Assembly: GCF_030283205.1 (NCBI RefSeq)
Contig: NZ_JASNWF010000005.1
Span: 248,001-312,000 of the forward strand
DNA length: 64,000 nucleotides
Source: Actinomadura opuntiae
GTDB taxonomy: Bacteria > Actinomycetota > Actinomycetes > Streptosporangiales > Streptosporangiaceae
Direction: 5' to 3'
Part shown: in pieces, positions 24,610 through 32,148 of the stretch
Layout of the letters: each line of letters starts with the position of its first letter
Position numbering within the stretch: the first letter of the stretch is position 1
Translations under genes and position numbers: made by a program
The notes under the pieces: model-generated
What the model was told of the DNA's origin: nothing
What the model saw: the letters and a program-made list of their open reading frames with translations, nothing else
Databases searched by the model: none

Positions 24610-25869
24610 ATGAGCCACCCGTCAGCGATACCGCCGAGCCGCTACGCCGGGCTGTCCCGGGAGGAACTCGCGATCATCGTCCCCGAGTTGCTCCTCATCG
24701 GGCAGCTCATCGACCGCTCCGGAATGGCGTGGTGCATCTCCGCGTTCGGCCGCGAGGAGATGGCGCGGATCGCGATCGACGAGTGGGCGGCGTCCAGCCC
24801 GATCTACACCCGGCGGATGCAGCGGGCGCTCGGCTACGCCCCCGAGGTCCCGGGCAAGGGCGACATCCCCACGATCTTCAAGGGCCTCCAGCTCGACATC
24901 GGTGCCCCGCCCCAGTTCATGGACTTCCGCTACACCGTCCACGACCGGTGGCACGGCGAGTTCCACCTCGACCACTGCGGCGCGCTCATGGACGTCGAGC
25001 CGATGGGCGAGGAGTACGTCCGCTCCATGTGCCACGACATCGAGGACCCGACCTTCGACGCGACCGCGATCGCGACCAACCCGAAGGCGCAGGTCCGCCC
25101 GCTCCACCGCCCGCCGCGGCGGCCGGCCGACCGGCACCCGCACTGCGCGTGGACGGTCACCATCGACGACTCCCACCCGGACGCGCAGGGCACCCCGCTG
25201 CTCGCCGTCAACGAGCGCTCCCGCGCCGCGACCCTCGGCCTCGCGCCGATCGACCCGTCCGACGAGGGCCTCGCCGACTACTCCGGCCCGCTGCTGTCCG
25301 ACCTGGACTTCGCCGCGTTCTCCCGCTCCGCGCTGGCCCGGATCGCCGACGAGGTGTGCCTGCAGATGCACCTGCTCGACCACGCCTTCGCGCTCGCCGT
25401 CGCCGAGCGGGCCGCCGACGCCGGCGCGCTGCTCCGGATCCGCCGCAAGCAGCTCGTGGGCATCGCCGGCATCGCCGCCGAACGGCTCGCCCGCGCCCTG
25501 GGCCTGCCGGGCGACGCGGAGGGCGCGGCCCGCCTCCTGGCGGTCCACCCGCTCCTCAACCCGTCGGCCTACGTCGACGCCTCCGTTGACGGCGCGACCG
25601 TGACCGTCCGCCCGTCGGCCGCGCACGAGGACGGCGCCTGGATCTCCCTGTGCGGCCCCGACTGGACGACCCCGCTCCAGGCCGTCGTCCGCGCCGCGGA
25701 CCCGTGCCTCGACGTCGAGGTCACCGGCCTCGGCGACGGATGGCGGCTGACCGTCGTCCGCCGCGACGAGCCGATGCCCGAGCCCGACGAGGTCGCCGTC
25801 GTCCGCTTCAGCACCGGCTCCGCCTTCGCCTTCCAGCCCCGCCGCTCGCTCCCCATCACTCCCGTGTGA
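24610..25869 (+). CDS. Conserved actinobacterial protein of unknown function
   Basis: 419 residues with no family I can name. A conserved-looking core holds HGEFHLDHCGALMDVEPMGEEYVRSMCHDIEDPTFDA-type clusters of His, Cys and Asp (residues about 115-155) and a C-W pair at HPHCAWTV, so it could bind metal or a cofactor. I recall similar proteins in mycobacteria. It has an AAGGAG ribosome site 10 nt upstream and follows the LLM gene by 63 nt, so it is probably cotranscribed. Its 3' end overlaps the convergent MarR gene by 14 bp. Confidence 0.8.
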   Translation: MSHPSAIPPSRYAGLSREELAIIVPELLLIGQLIDRSGMAWCISAFGREEMARIAIDEWAASSPIYTRRMQRALGYAPEVPGKGDIPTIFKGLQLDIGAPPQFMDFRYTVHDRWHGEFHLDHCGALMDVEPMGEEYVRSMCHDIEDPTFDATAIATNPKAQVRPLHRPPRRPADRHPHCAWTVTIDDSHPDAQGTPLLAVNERSRAATLGLAPIDPSDEGLADYSGPLLSDLDFAAFSRSALARIADEVCLQMHLLDHAFALAVAERAADAGALLRIRRKQLVGIAGIAAERLARALGLPGDAEGAARLLAVHPLLNPSAYVDASVDGATVTVRPSAAHEDGAWISLCGPDWTTPLQAVVRAADPCLDVEVTGLGDGWRLTVVRRDEPMPEPDEVAVVRFSTGSAFAFQPRRSLPITPV

Positions 25870-26302
25870 TGCCGCGCAGGACGGCGGCGAGGCCGGCGTC
25901 CTCGTCCAGCGCCTCGGTGAGGGTCTCCTCGTAGGTGGGGCGCGCCTGCTCGTAGCGGGCGCGTCCGGCCTCGGTGATGACGGTGTACACGCCGCGCTTG
26001 TCGTCGGGGCACAGGTCGCGGTAGCCGAACCCGGCGCTGTCGAGCCGGCCGACCAGCCGCGTCACCGAGCTCTGGTTCAGCCCGAGCCCGCCGGCCAGCT
26101 CCTGCATGCGCAGCTCGCCGTCGGGTGCCTGCGCCAGCAGCGCCAGCGCGCGGTACTCCGACAGGCCGAGGCCGTGCCGGCGTTGCAGCGCGGCGCCCAG
26201 CCGCTGCTCGACCCGGGCGTGCAGGGCCAGCACCCGCCCCCACATCCGCGCGTCCGGCGAGGCTCCGAGATCGGTCGTAGAGGGCTGGGACATGGCGGGC
26301 AT
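25856..26302 (-). CDS. MarR family transcriptional regulator
   Basis: 148 residues. LSEYRALALLAQAPDGELRMQELAGGLGLNQSSVTRLVGRLDSAGFGYRD is broken here into the usual winged helix, with the DKRGVYTVIT wing. ATG 26302 has AAAGG 8 nt upstream. It is divergent from the SMR transporter pair; the AT-rich gap contains a TTGCAT/ATGCAA dyad on a likely promoter. It most probably represses the pump genes until a toxic cation binds. Confidence 0.9.
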   Translation of the reverse strand: MPAMSQPSTTDLGASPDARMWGRVLALHARVEQRLGAALQRRHGLGLSEYRALALLAQAPDGELRMQELAGGLGLNQSSVTRLVGRLDSAGFGYRDLCPDDKRGVYTVITEAGRARYEQARPTYEETLTEALDEDAGLAAVLRGITRE

Positions 26303-26362
26303 GGGACGCACCTTTCCGCGCAAGGGATCGTGGCGGCATCGCTCGCCCGCCGCGATCCGGGG

Positions 26363-26424
26363 TTGACGCAAGCTTACTTGTACATACATACTCTTGCCCA
26401 GCCAGAACTTGCATATACATGCAA
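26363..26424 (+). promoter_or_regulatory. Promoter and MarR-type operator of the SMR genes
   Basis: TTGACG (26363-26368) and TACATA (26385-26390) are spaced 16 bp. An inverted repeat TTGCAT-ATAC-ATGCAA (26409-26424) follows, and a related CTTGTACATACAT lies at the promoter. The segment is strikingly AT-rich for this genome. The neighbouring MarR is the natural binder. Confidence 0.65.
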
Positions 26425-26445
26425 ATAAATCGGAGGGTTCCTCTC

Positions 26446-26826
26446 ATGGCCTGGATCTACCTGCTCGTCGCCTCGGTCTTCGAGGTCGTCTTCGCGCTGG
26501 CCACCAACGCCACGCACGGCTTCACGGAGCTCGGCCCGTCGCTGCTCACCGCCGCCGCGGCCGCCGGCGGGATCTACTTCCTCGGCCAGGCGCTCAAGAC
26601 CCTGGACGTCGGCGTCGGCTACACCGTCTGGACCGGCATCGGCTCCGTCGGCACCGTCGTGCTCGGCACCGTCATCTTCGACGAGGCCATGACCGTCTGG
26701 AAGGCGCTGGCCTTCGTCCTGATCATCGGCGGCGTCCTCGGCCTCAAGCTCGCCGACCGGCTCGCCCGCGACGGCGACCCCGCCGCCCCGCTCGCCCGCG
26801 ACGGCGACCCCGCCGCCACCGCCTGA
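26446..26826 (+). CDS. SMR family multidrug/guanidinium exporter subunit
   Basis: 126 residues with four hydrophobic helices. The membrane-embedded Glu lies in VASVFEVVFAL, the loop THGFTELGPS is Gdx/SugE-like, and the signature GVGYTVWTGIGSVGT is intact. A 30-bp direct repeat (26761-26787 and 26791-26817) gives a polar tail LARDGDPAAPLARDGDPAA. GGAGGG lies 9 nt before ATG 26446. It is paired with a second SMR gene 39 nt downstream; such pairs often form heterodimers. Confidence 0.92.
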   Translation: MAWIYLLVASVFEVVFALATNATHGFTELGPSLLTAAAAAGGIYFLGQALKTLDVGVGYTVWTGIGSVGTVVLGTVIFDEAMTVWKALAFVLIIGGVLGLKLADRLARDGDPAAPLARDGDPAATA

Positions 26827-26865
26827 CCCGTCCCCGACCACCCCTCACGCAAGGAGTACACCGCC

Positions 26866-27186
26866 ATGGCCTGGGCCTACCTCGCGCTCGCCGTCGTCTT
26901 CGAGATCGCCTTCGCGCTCGGCACCAACGCCACCCGCGGCTTCACCCGCCTGTGGCCGTCCGTGCTGACCCTGCTCGCCGCCGCCGGCGGCATCTTCACC
27001 CTCAGCCTGGCCCTGCGCAGCCTCGACGTCGGCGTCGGCTACACCGTCTGGACCGGCATCGGCTCCATCGGCACCGTCCTGTTCGGCGCCCTCATCTACC
27101 AGGAGAAGATCACCCTGCCGAAGCTCCTGTCCTTCGCCGCCATCATCGCCGGCGTCCTCACCCTCAAGCTCGCCGCCGGCGCGTGA
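26866..27186 (+). CDS. SMR family multidrug/guanidinium exporter subunit
   Basis: 106 residues, the standard SMR length, with four transmembrane helices, Glu in LAVVFEIAFAL, GFTRLWPS loop and GVGYTVWTGIGSIGT. It has AAGGAG 10 nt before the start. Sequence is close to the upstream SMR subunit, consistent with duplication and an EbrAB/YkkCD-type hetero-oligomer. Proton-coupled export of small organic cations is the family role. A strong terminator follows 11 nt after the stop. Confidence 0.92.
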   Translation: MAWAYLALAVVFEIAFALGTNATRGFTRLWPSVLTLLAAAGGIFTLSLALRSLDVGVGYTVWTGIGSIGTVLFGALIYQEKITLPKLLSFAAIIAGVLTLKLAAGA

Positions 27187-27196
27187 CCCCCTCCCC

Positions 27197-27225
27197 GAAC
27201 CCGGCCCCCTCGGCGGGGCCGGTTC
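27197..27225. terminator. Terminator hairpin between convergent genes
   Basis: GAACCCGGCCCC (27197-27208) pairs with GGGGCCGGTTC (27215-27225) with one bulged C and a 6-nt loop. It lies 11 nt after the second SMR stop and before the end of the convergent gene at 27287. Confidence 0.75.
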
Positions 27226-27286
27226 GCGGGCACAGGGTCGAGGCCGTCCGGCGCCGGCCTTTGATCCCGCGCTCGGGCGGGCGGGG

Positions 27287-27646
27287 TCAGGGGAGCCAGC
27301 GTTGGGCCGCGTCGGCGCAGTCTTCGGGGGTGGTGTTGAAGGCGATGGCCGCGCCGGGCGCGTGCCGCCGGACGAGATTGACGACCCTCTCGAACAGGTC
27401 GAGCAGGGGCTCGTGGGTGCGGATGCCGCCGCCGATCACCACGCAGGCGTGCTCGGCGCGGGTCAGCGCGTCCGTGATCGCGCCTTCGGGGTCGTCGTCG
27501 AGGTCCACCAGGCACCAGTCGGCCTCGATGCCCCGCTCCTCGAAACGGGCCCGGCCGCGCGCCAGCGCCGCCTGGACCGGCTCCGGGTCCCAGCCTTCGA
27601 GCTTGGCGGGATCGACACCGATCACCAGCACTCGTGTCGCTGCCAT
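27287..27646 (-). CDS. Conserved hypothetical protein, Rossmann-like
   Basis: 119 residues from ATG 27646, fixed by AGGAGG 4 nt upstream. RVLVIGVDPAKLEGW, CLVDLDDDPEGAITDAL, HACVVIGGGIRTHEPLLDLFERVVNLV and AIAFNTTPEDC give an alternating beta-alpha pattern like a small Rossmann or receiver-like fold. There are no catalytic motifs I recognise. It is a monocistron divergent from an esterase remnant. Confidence 0.78.
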   Translation of the reverse strand: MAATRVLVIGVDPAKLEGWDPEPVQAALARGRARFEERGIEADWCLVDLDDDPEGAITDALTRAEHACVVIGGGIRTHEPLLDLFERVVNLVRRHAPGAAIAFNTTPEDCADAAQRWLP

Positions 27647-27761
27647 GTGTCCTCCTGCGAGATCGCCTGGCGTCCGGGCGCCGTCCTCGCTCTTCACTAT
27701 CCCTTGGCAGGGTCCTCTTCACGGCCATATCGTCGACGGCTCCCTGGCTGGAGGTGGCCGC

Positions 27762-28202
27762 GTGGGTGTGCGGTGGTCGGCCGCGCCTGTGGAGCTGCCG
27801 GGCGCGGTGCGATACACGCTGGTCACCGTGGACGAGCCCACCGACCGGTGGGACGTCACGGTGGTCGTTCCCCCGGCCGGCGACCGCGGTCTTCTTGCCA
27901 CCCGGCGCCCGCGCGACCTGACGCCCACCAGCGCGGCACCCGGCTACCACCTCGGCGAAACGCCCTTCGGGACCGGCGGCGCCGGCGCGATGCTCGACCT
28001 GATCCGCGACGTGATCGCACCGCACGTTGAGGCGGCGCACGGACTCGACCCGTCCGACCGCGGGCTCGCGGGGTTCTCCCTGAGCGGGCTGTTCACCTGC
28101 TGGGCATTGGTGTGCCGGCCGGAGGGGTTCCGCAGGTTCCTGGCGGTGAGCCCGTCGCTGTGGTGGGACGACCATCTGCTGCTCGACCGGCGCCGGGCGC
28201 CG
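27762..28202 (+). pseudogene. Remnant of an IroE/Fes-like alpha/beta hydrolase (esterase)
   Basis: In one forward frame the stretch reads LVTVDEPTDRWDVTVVVPP, then RRPRDLTPTSAAPGYHLGETPFGTGGAG, then LAGFSLSGLFTCWALVCRPEGFRRFLAVSPSLWWDDHLLL. That is the body of a siderophore-esterase-type hydrolase with the nucleophile Ser in GFSLSG. About 50 residues between the second and third strands and the entire C-terminal third with the catalytic His are missing, and the frame runs into the opposite WYL gene without a proper end. I read this as a decayed gene. Confidence 0.65.
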
Positions 28203-29198
28203 TCACCCGCGGTCTGCTGCACCTGTACCGGACCGGCCGGGGGTGACCTCGGCCATCGCCGCGAGGCGGCGGGCGAGGCGGGCGGCCGCGTCGCGCAGCT
28301 CCGGCGGCTCCAGCACCTGCGTCTCGAAGCCGAGCCGCGACACGTGGACGGCGATCCATTCCAGGTCGTCGGCGGCGACGGCGAGCACGCACCACCCGTC
28401 GCGATCGTCCTCGACGCGTCCCACCTGGGGCGGGACCAGCTCCCGCACCCGGTCGGACGGGGCGTGCAGCCGCACCCGCGCGAGATACCGGTACGGCGCC
28501 TCGGCCACCGCCCGCTGCACGTAGGCGACCGGGTCCGGGTGCTCGCCCGGAGGGAAGTGCCAGGTCGTCGCCGTCACGTCGCGCATCCGGTCCAGCCGGA
28601 AGGTGCGCCAGTCGCTGCGGTCGACGTCGCGGGCCATCAGGTACCAGCGGCGGCCGGTGGCGACCATCCGCACGGGCTCGACCGTCCGCTCGCGTTCGGC
28701 GCCGTCGCGGCGGGCGTAGCGGAACCGCACCCGGACGGCGTCGCGGCAGGCCCGCGCGAGCGTGACCAGCAGCTCCGCGTCGATCTGGACGCCGGGGCCG
28801 ACGAGCGTCTCGGTGGCGCCGTGCACCGCCCGGACCTCGGCGCGCAGCCGCGGCGGCATCACCTGGTCGAGCTTGGCCAGCGCCCGCAGCGCCGCCTCGC
28901 CCGCGCCCGCGACCGTCTCCCCCGCCGCAAGGCGCAGGGAGACCGCGGTGGCGATCGCCTCCTCGTCGTCCAGCAGCAGCGGCGGCAGCCGGGTGCCCGC
29001 ACCGAGCCGGTAACCGCCGCCGACGCCCGCCGCCGCGTGCACCGGGTAGCCGAGCGTCCGCAACCGCTCCACGTCGCGGCGCACCGACCGGTCCGTGACG
29101 CCGAGTTCGGCGGCGAGCTCGCCGGCCGTCCAGGACGGCCGGCGCTGCAGCAGCGCCAGCAGCCGCAGCACCCGCTCGGTCGTCCCCTCCGCGGCCAC
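28203..29198 (-). CDS. WYL-domain transcriptional regulator (DeoR/HTH_11-type)
   Basis: 331 residues from GTG 29198. The N-terminal HTH reads WTAGELAAELGVTDRSVRRDVERLRTLG. The WYL domain has RRWYLMARDVDRSDWRTFRLDRM (residues about 195-215), and a WCX-like C-terminus follows. WYL domains bind nucleotide or other small ligands and these proteins repress or activate nearby genes. The neighbour on the opposite strand is the esterase remnant, so its original target may be gone. Confidence 0.92.
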   Translation of the reverse strand: MAAEGTTERVLRLLALLQRRPSWTAGELAAELGVTDRSVRRDVERLRTLGYPVHAAAGVGGGYRLGAGTRLPPLLLDDEEAIATAVSLRLAAGETVAGAGEAALRALAKLDQVMPPRLRAEVRAVHGATETLVGPGVQIDAELLVTLARACRDAVRVRFRYARRDGAERERTVEPVRMVATGRRWYLMARDVDRSDWRTFRLDRMRDVTATTWHFPPGEHPDPVAYVQRAVAEAPYRYLARVRLHAPSDRVRELVPPQVGRVEDDRDGWCVLAVAADDLEWIAVHVSRLGFETQVLEPPELRDAAARLARRLAAMAEVTPGRSGTGAADRG

Positions 29199-29471
29199 CC
29201 GCCCATGCTTCCACAGGGCACCGGACGAGGGCGCCGACCGCCTTTGTCAACCACCTCCGCCGCAGCTTGGCGCTTTCCGCGAGGGCAGGTTCTGTGACGG
29301 CCCGGTGATAAACGGACAGTCGCGCGTCATCGACGGAGCGTCATGGCGTCGGGAGGGCGTACCGCCCTGCCCCGCGGGGCCGCCTGCCGCCGCCGACCGG
29401 CGGGCGGCCGCGCCGCCGGCAGACCCCGCCGCCCCGTTCACCGCACATGCGCCGCAGGAGGCCACAGCACC

Positions 29472-29639
29472 ATGGACGACATCGCGATCAGCGCCGCTCC
29501 CGTCATCGTCGGCTGCACCGCCTCGGCGTGCGATTGCCCGGGATGCCCGACCTGCGGGGGGAGCGGCACGCTCCCCGGCGGCCGCACCTGCGGGACGTGC
29601 GGCGGCTCGGGGCGCTGCTCCCACGGCGGCGGCCGCTGA
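29472..29639 (+). CDS. Small Cys-rich protein with DnaJ-type zinc-finger repeats
   Basis: 55 residues from ATG 29472, with AGGAGG 10 nt upstream. Two CxxCxGxG units (CPTCGGSG and CGTCGGSG) are the zinc-binding repeats of DnaJ, here without J-domain or substrate-binding region. An acidic-hydrophobic head, MDDIAISAAPVIVGCTASACDCPG, adds further Cys. It may be a free-standing zinc-ribbon adaptor. Translation is supported by the ribosome site and a strong hairpin 35 nt after the stop, but the gene is short and GC-rich. Confidence 0.6.
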   Translation: MDDIAISAAPVIVGCTASACDCPGCPTCGGSGTLPGGRTCGTCGGSGRCSHGGGR

Positions 29640-29673
29640 GCCCCGTCCGGCCGCGGAGGAGGGGTTCGAACCA

Positions 29674-29695
29674 AAGGTAAAGGAACCTTTACCTT
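29674..29695. terminator. Perfect hairpin after the Cys-rich small gene
   Basis: AAGGTAAAGG (29674-29683) and CCTTTACCTT (29686-29695) are exact complements around AA. A second palindrome, GGTTCGAACC (29663-29672), directly precedes it. It is located 35 nt past the stop at 29639, with the AT-rich stem standing out from the background. A terminator is most likely; an operator is possible. Confidence 0.6.
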
Positions 29696-29795
29696 GGACG
29701 CCGTAATCCCGTTCGGATAATGCCGCTAGCTGCCATTACCCGGTCCTCCAATAGCGCGGCCGATCCGTTACGGAACGCGACCCCTCGGCGCCGCC

Positions 29796-29823
29796 TTGAC
29801 CCTTGATCAACTTGCGTTAACGT
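29796..29823 (+). promoter_or_regulatory. Promoter of the HTH protein gene at 29866
   Basis: TTGACC (29796-29801), a 16-bp spacer and TAACGT (29818-29823) form a housekeeping-sigma-like promoter 43 bp upstream of the start codon. A TTGATCAA palindrome (29803-29810) lies in the spacer and could be an operator. Confidence 0.5.
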
Positions 29824-29865
29824 CGCCTCGACAACACATGACCCTCTCAGCAAAGTGAAGCCGAC

Positions 29866-30489
29866 ATGCGCGAGCATCAGTCGCCCGGCCGCCCCGCGCA
29901 GGGGCGGCCGGACGACCCGGCACCGAGGTCCGCCGGCGACGGCCGTCCGGCCGACCTGACCACCGCCTTCGAGGTCGGGGAGTGGCGGGTGGCGCTGCGC
30001 TGGCCCAGGTCGGGACGCGGCGGGCCGACCGAGCTGACGATCCGGCCCCGGCCGGGCGCCGACCCGTTCCGGACGGCCGAGGGCATCACCTCGTCGGTGC
30101 TGCGCTCCATTCCGGTCGGCAGGCTCACGCAGAAGATGAGAAGGACGTCGCAGCACGGGCGCGACGACCTCGTGCCGGGAACCGGCGAGCGCGCCGACGT
30201 CGTCGCCGACCGCATCCGCGCGATCGCCGAGCAGGATCCGACGCCCGGGAGAAAGGGTCGTCCGGACGAATTCTTCGCGCTGGTGGCGGCGCTCTATATA
30301 TGGAATGTCGACCACCGGTTCTCGAATCCCGTCCAGCAGATCGCCGAATCCTGCGGGTCCACCTGGCGGGCGGCGGCGAACTGGGTCCGGCTCGCGCGCA
30401 GGCGGGGGTTCCTCACCGAGGGGCGCGAGCGCCGGCCCGGCGGGGAGCTGACCCCCGAGGGGCTGCGCGTGCTCGCCGCCGCCGGCTGA
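29866..30489 (+). CDS. Actinobacterial hypothetical protein with C-terminal helix-turn-helix
   Basis: 207 residues. The first 115 form a strand-rich domain I cannot name. The C-terminus, FFALVAALYIWNVDHRFSNPVQQIAESCGSTWRAAANWVRLARRRGFLTEG, is a helix-turn-helix seen in a recurring actinomycete family in which a growth region precedes (A)-W-(V/I)-x2-AR-x2-GFL. A regulatory or DNA-bridging role is plausible. It has its own promoter and no operon partners. Confidence 0.72.
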   Translation: MREHQSPGRPAQGRPDDPAPRSAGDGRPADLTTAFEVGEWRVALRWPRSGRGGPTELTIRPRPGADPFRTAEGITSSVLRSIPVGRLTQKMRRTSQHGRDDLVPGTGERADVVADRIRAIAEQDPTPGRKGRPDEFFALVAALYIWNVDHRFSNPVQQIAESCGSTWRAAANWVRLARRRGFLTEGRERRPGGELTPEGLRVLAAAG

Positions 30490-30567
30490 CCGTCCCGTCC
30501 TGACGAGCGCTCCCACCCCCGTTGGCGCCGCGCGGCGACCGCGGAAGTTCACCATGTCGTCAGCAAC

Positions 30568-30586
30568 TATTGGCGGAACGCCAATA
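30568..30586. promoter_or_regulatory. Operator-like palindrome upstream of lcp
   Basis: TATTGGCG-GAA-CGCCAATA is a perfect 8-bp inverted repeat in an AT-rich patch 185 bp upstream of the lcp start. TAGTGT just downstream (30593-30598) could be a -10 element. A TetR-type regulator of lcp genes is known in Gordonia, but no candidate gene adjoins this site. Confidence 0.5.
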
Positions 30587-30770
30587 ACGGTCTAGTGTTC
30601 CGGGTGGCTCACCGGAAACCCGGGTGTGTCCCTTGCCGCGACGGCCGACCGGGCCGCGCCTCGTGCGTCCGCGCGGCGGACCACCGGCTTCCCGCGTGCC
30701 GACGGCGGGCCGCGACGAGGCGTCACCGCGTGTCAGGAAGGTGCTCTCGGCCCCGAGGAGGAGCGAAGGC

Positions 30771-32027
30771 ATGGACAGATCCGGCAGCGACAAACCCAGC
30801 AGGCGCAGCGTGCTGATGGCCGGCGGGACGCTCGGCGCGCTCGGCGCGCTGACCGTCGCGACCCCCGCGCGAGCGAACACCCTGTGGACGTGGTCGCCCC
30901 AGGGCTCGGTCGTCGGGCGCGGCGAGGGCGCCGACCCCAAGTGGGTGTGGGACGCGGAGGCCGACCCGCTGGTCGCCTCACTGATCGACCGCGGCGACGT
31001 GCCGAAGGTCAACGAACTGCTCAAGACCTGGACCAAGAACGGCCAGGCGCTGCCGGCCGGGCTGCCCGCCGACGTGCGCGACTTCGTGGAACGTGCCCGG
31101 CAGCTGCCGGCGTGGACGGACCAGGACAAGCTCGCCAAGGCGTTCGAGTTCAACCAGAAGCGCGGGCTGTACCTCGGCGTCACCTACGGCTTCGCCAGCG
31201 GGATGATGAGCACGGCCATCCCGCACGAGGCGCGCGCCGTCTACTACTCCAAGGGCGGCGCGGACATGCGCGACCGCATCACCAAGACCGCCAAGCTCGG
31301 CTACGACATCGGCACCGAGAAGGCCTTCCAGCCCGACGGCGAGATGATCGTGACCTGCGTCAAGACGCGGCTGGCCCACGCGGGCGTGCGGCACCTGCTG
31401 CCCAAGTCCCCGTACTGGACCAAGGTGGCCGACGAGAAGATCCCGATCAGCCAGGCCGACATGATGGTCACCTGGCACAGCCTGCCCACGACGGTCATGA
31501 AGCAGCTCACCAAGTGGAAGGTGCAGATCCCGGACGACGAGTCGGCGGCGTTCCTGCACTCCTGGCAGCTGGCCGCGCACATGCTCGGCATCAAGGACGA
31601 GTACATCCCCAAGTCGTGGGACGAGGCCAACGCCCAGGCCGCGCAGGTCCTCGACCCGATCCTGGCGCCCACCGACGAGGGCATCAAGCTCGCCGACATC
31701 CTGCTCAACCTCGCGGCGTTCATCGACGGCGGCATCCTCACCAAGCACATCCTCGGCGCGCTCACCCGCTACGTGCTCGGCGACGAGATCGCGACCTGGC
31801 TGAAGATCCCGAAGGAGCCGGTCTGGGACCCGGTCTTCGAGAACCTCTGGCCGCCGTTCGTCGCCGTCCGCGAGGGCGTCCTCGACATCACCAAGGCGCC
31901 GAAGGAGCTGCGGGAGTTCTACTGGGTGTTCGACGAGATCATCCGGCAGGGCGTCCTGCTCATCCTGTCGGGGGCCGACTACCCGATCAGCATCCAGATC
32001 CCGACGACCAACAACCCCAACTACTGA
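30771..32027 (+). CDS. lcp: Latex clearing protein (rubber oxygenase)
   Basis: 418 residues. A Tat signal (SRRSVLMAGG, cleavage near ARA-N) exports a folded b-type heme enzyme. The DUF2236 core has VKTRLAHAGVRHLLPKSPYW and IPISQADMMVTWHSLPTTV; the His in TWHSLPT corresponds to the axial heme ligand of Lcp from Streptomyces sp. K30, and the FNQKRGLYLGVTYGFA block carries the distal region, as best I recall. It cleaves poly(cis-1,4-isoprene) double bonds with O2 to oligo-isoprenoids. Start fixed by GGAGGAG. A 16-bp-stem terminator follows. Confidence 0.88.
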   Translation: MDRSGSDKPSRRSVLMAGGTLGALGALTVATPARANTLWTWSPQGSVVGRGEGADPKWVWDAEADPLVASLIDRGDVPKVNELLKTWTKNGQALPAGLPADVRDFVERARQLPAWTDQDKLAKAFEFNQKRGLYLGVTYGFASGMMSTAIPHEARAVYYSKGGADMRDRITKTAKLGYDIGTEKAFQPDGEMIVTCVKTRLAHAGVRHLLPKSPYWTKVADEKIPISQADMMVTWHSLPTTVMKQLTKWKVQIPDDESAAFLHSWQLAAHMLGIKDEYIPKSWDEANAQAAQVLDPILAPTDEGIKLADILLNLAAFIDGGILTKHILGALTRYVLGDEIATWLKIPKEPVWDPVFENLWPPFVAVREGVLDITKAPKELREFYWVFDEIIRQGVLLILSGADYPISIQIPTTNNPNY

Positions 32028-32033
32028 CCGGTC

Positions 32034-32078
32034 ACCGCGCCGCCGGGCCGCCCCCTCACCCGGGCCCGGCGGCGCGGT
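32034..32078. terminator. Strong terminator after lcp
   Basis: CCGCGCCGCCGGGCC (32035-32049) and GGCCCGGCGGCGCGG (32063-32077) are exact complements, extended by an A-T pair, around a 13-nt loop. It begins 7 nt after the lcp stop. Confidence 0.8.
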
Positions 32079-32148
32079 CGCACGGTCGTCAGGCGCGGTC
32101 GCACGGTCGTCAGGCGCGGTCGCGCGGTCGTCAGGCGCGGTCGTCAGG
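32072..32148. repeat. 21-bp tandem repeat between convergent genes
   Basis: GCGCGGTCGCACGGTCGTCAG occurs at 32072-32092 and 32093-32113, with one change at 32114-32134, and partially at 32135-32148. It starts in the right arm of the lcp terminator and ends over the last codons of the sigma-factor gene. Likely slippage-generated, so copy number may vary between strains. Confidence 0.8.

Noticed and set aside
29663..29672. GGTTCGAACC as the T-arm of a tRNA or an attachment site derived from one
   Set aside because: The five bases on either side of the TTCGAAC loop do not pair as a T-stem and no acceptor, D or anticodon arm is found nearby. It is a simple palindrome beside a terminator.
32072..32148. 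CRISPR or integrase attachment repeats
   Set aside because: Contiguous 21-bp units with no spacers, and no cas or integrase gene in the window.
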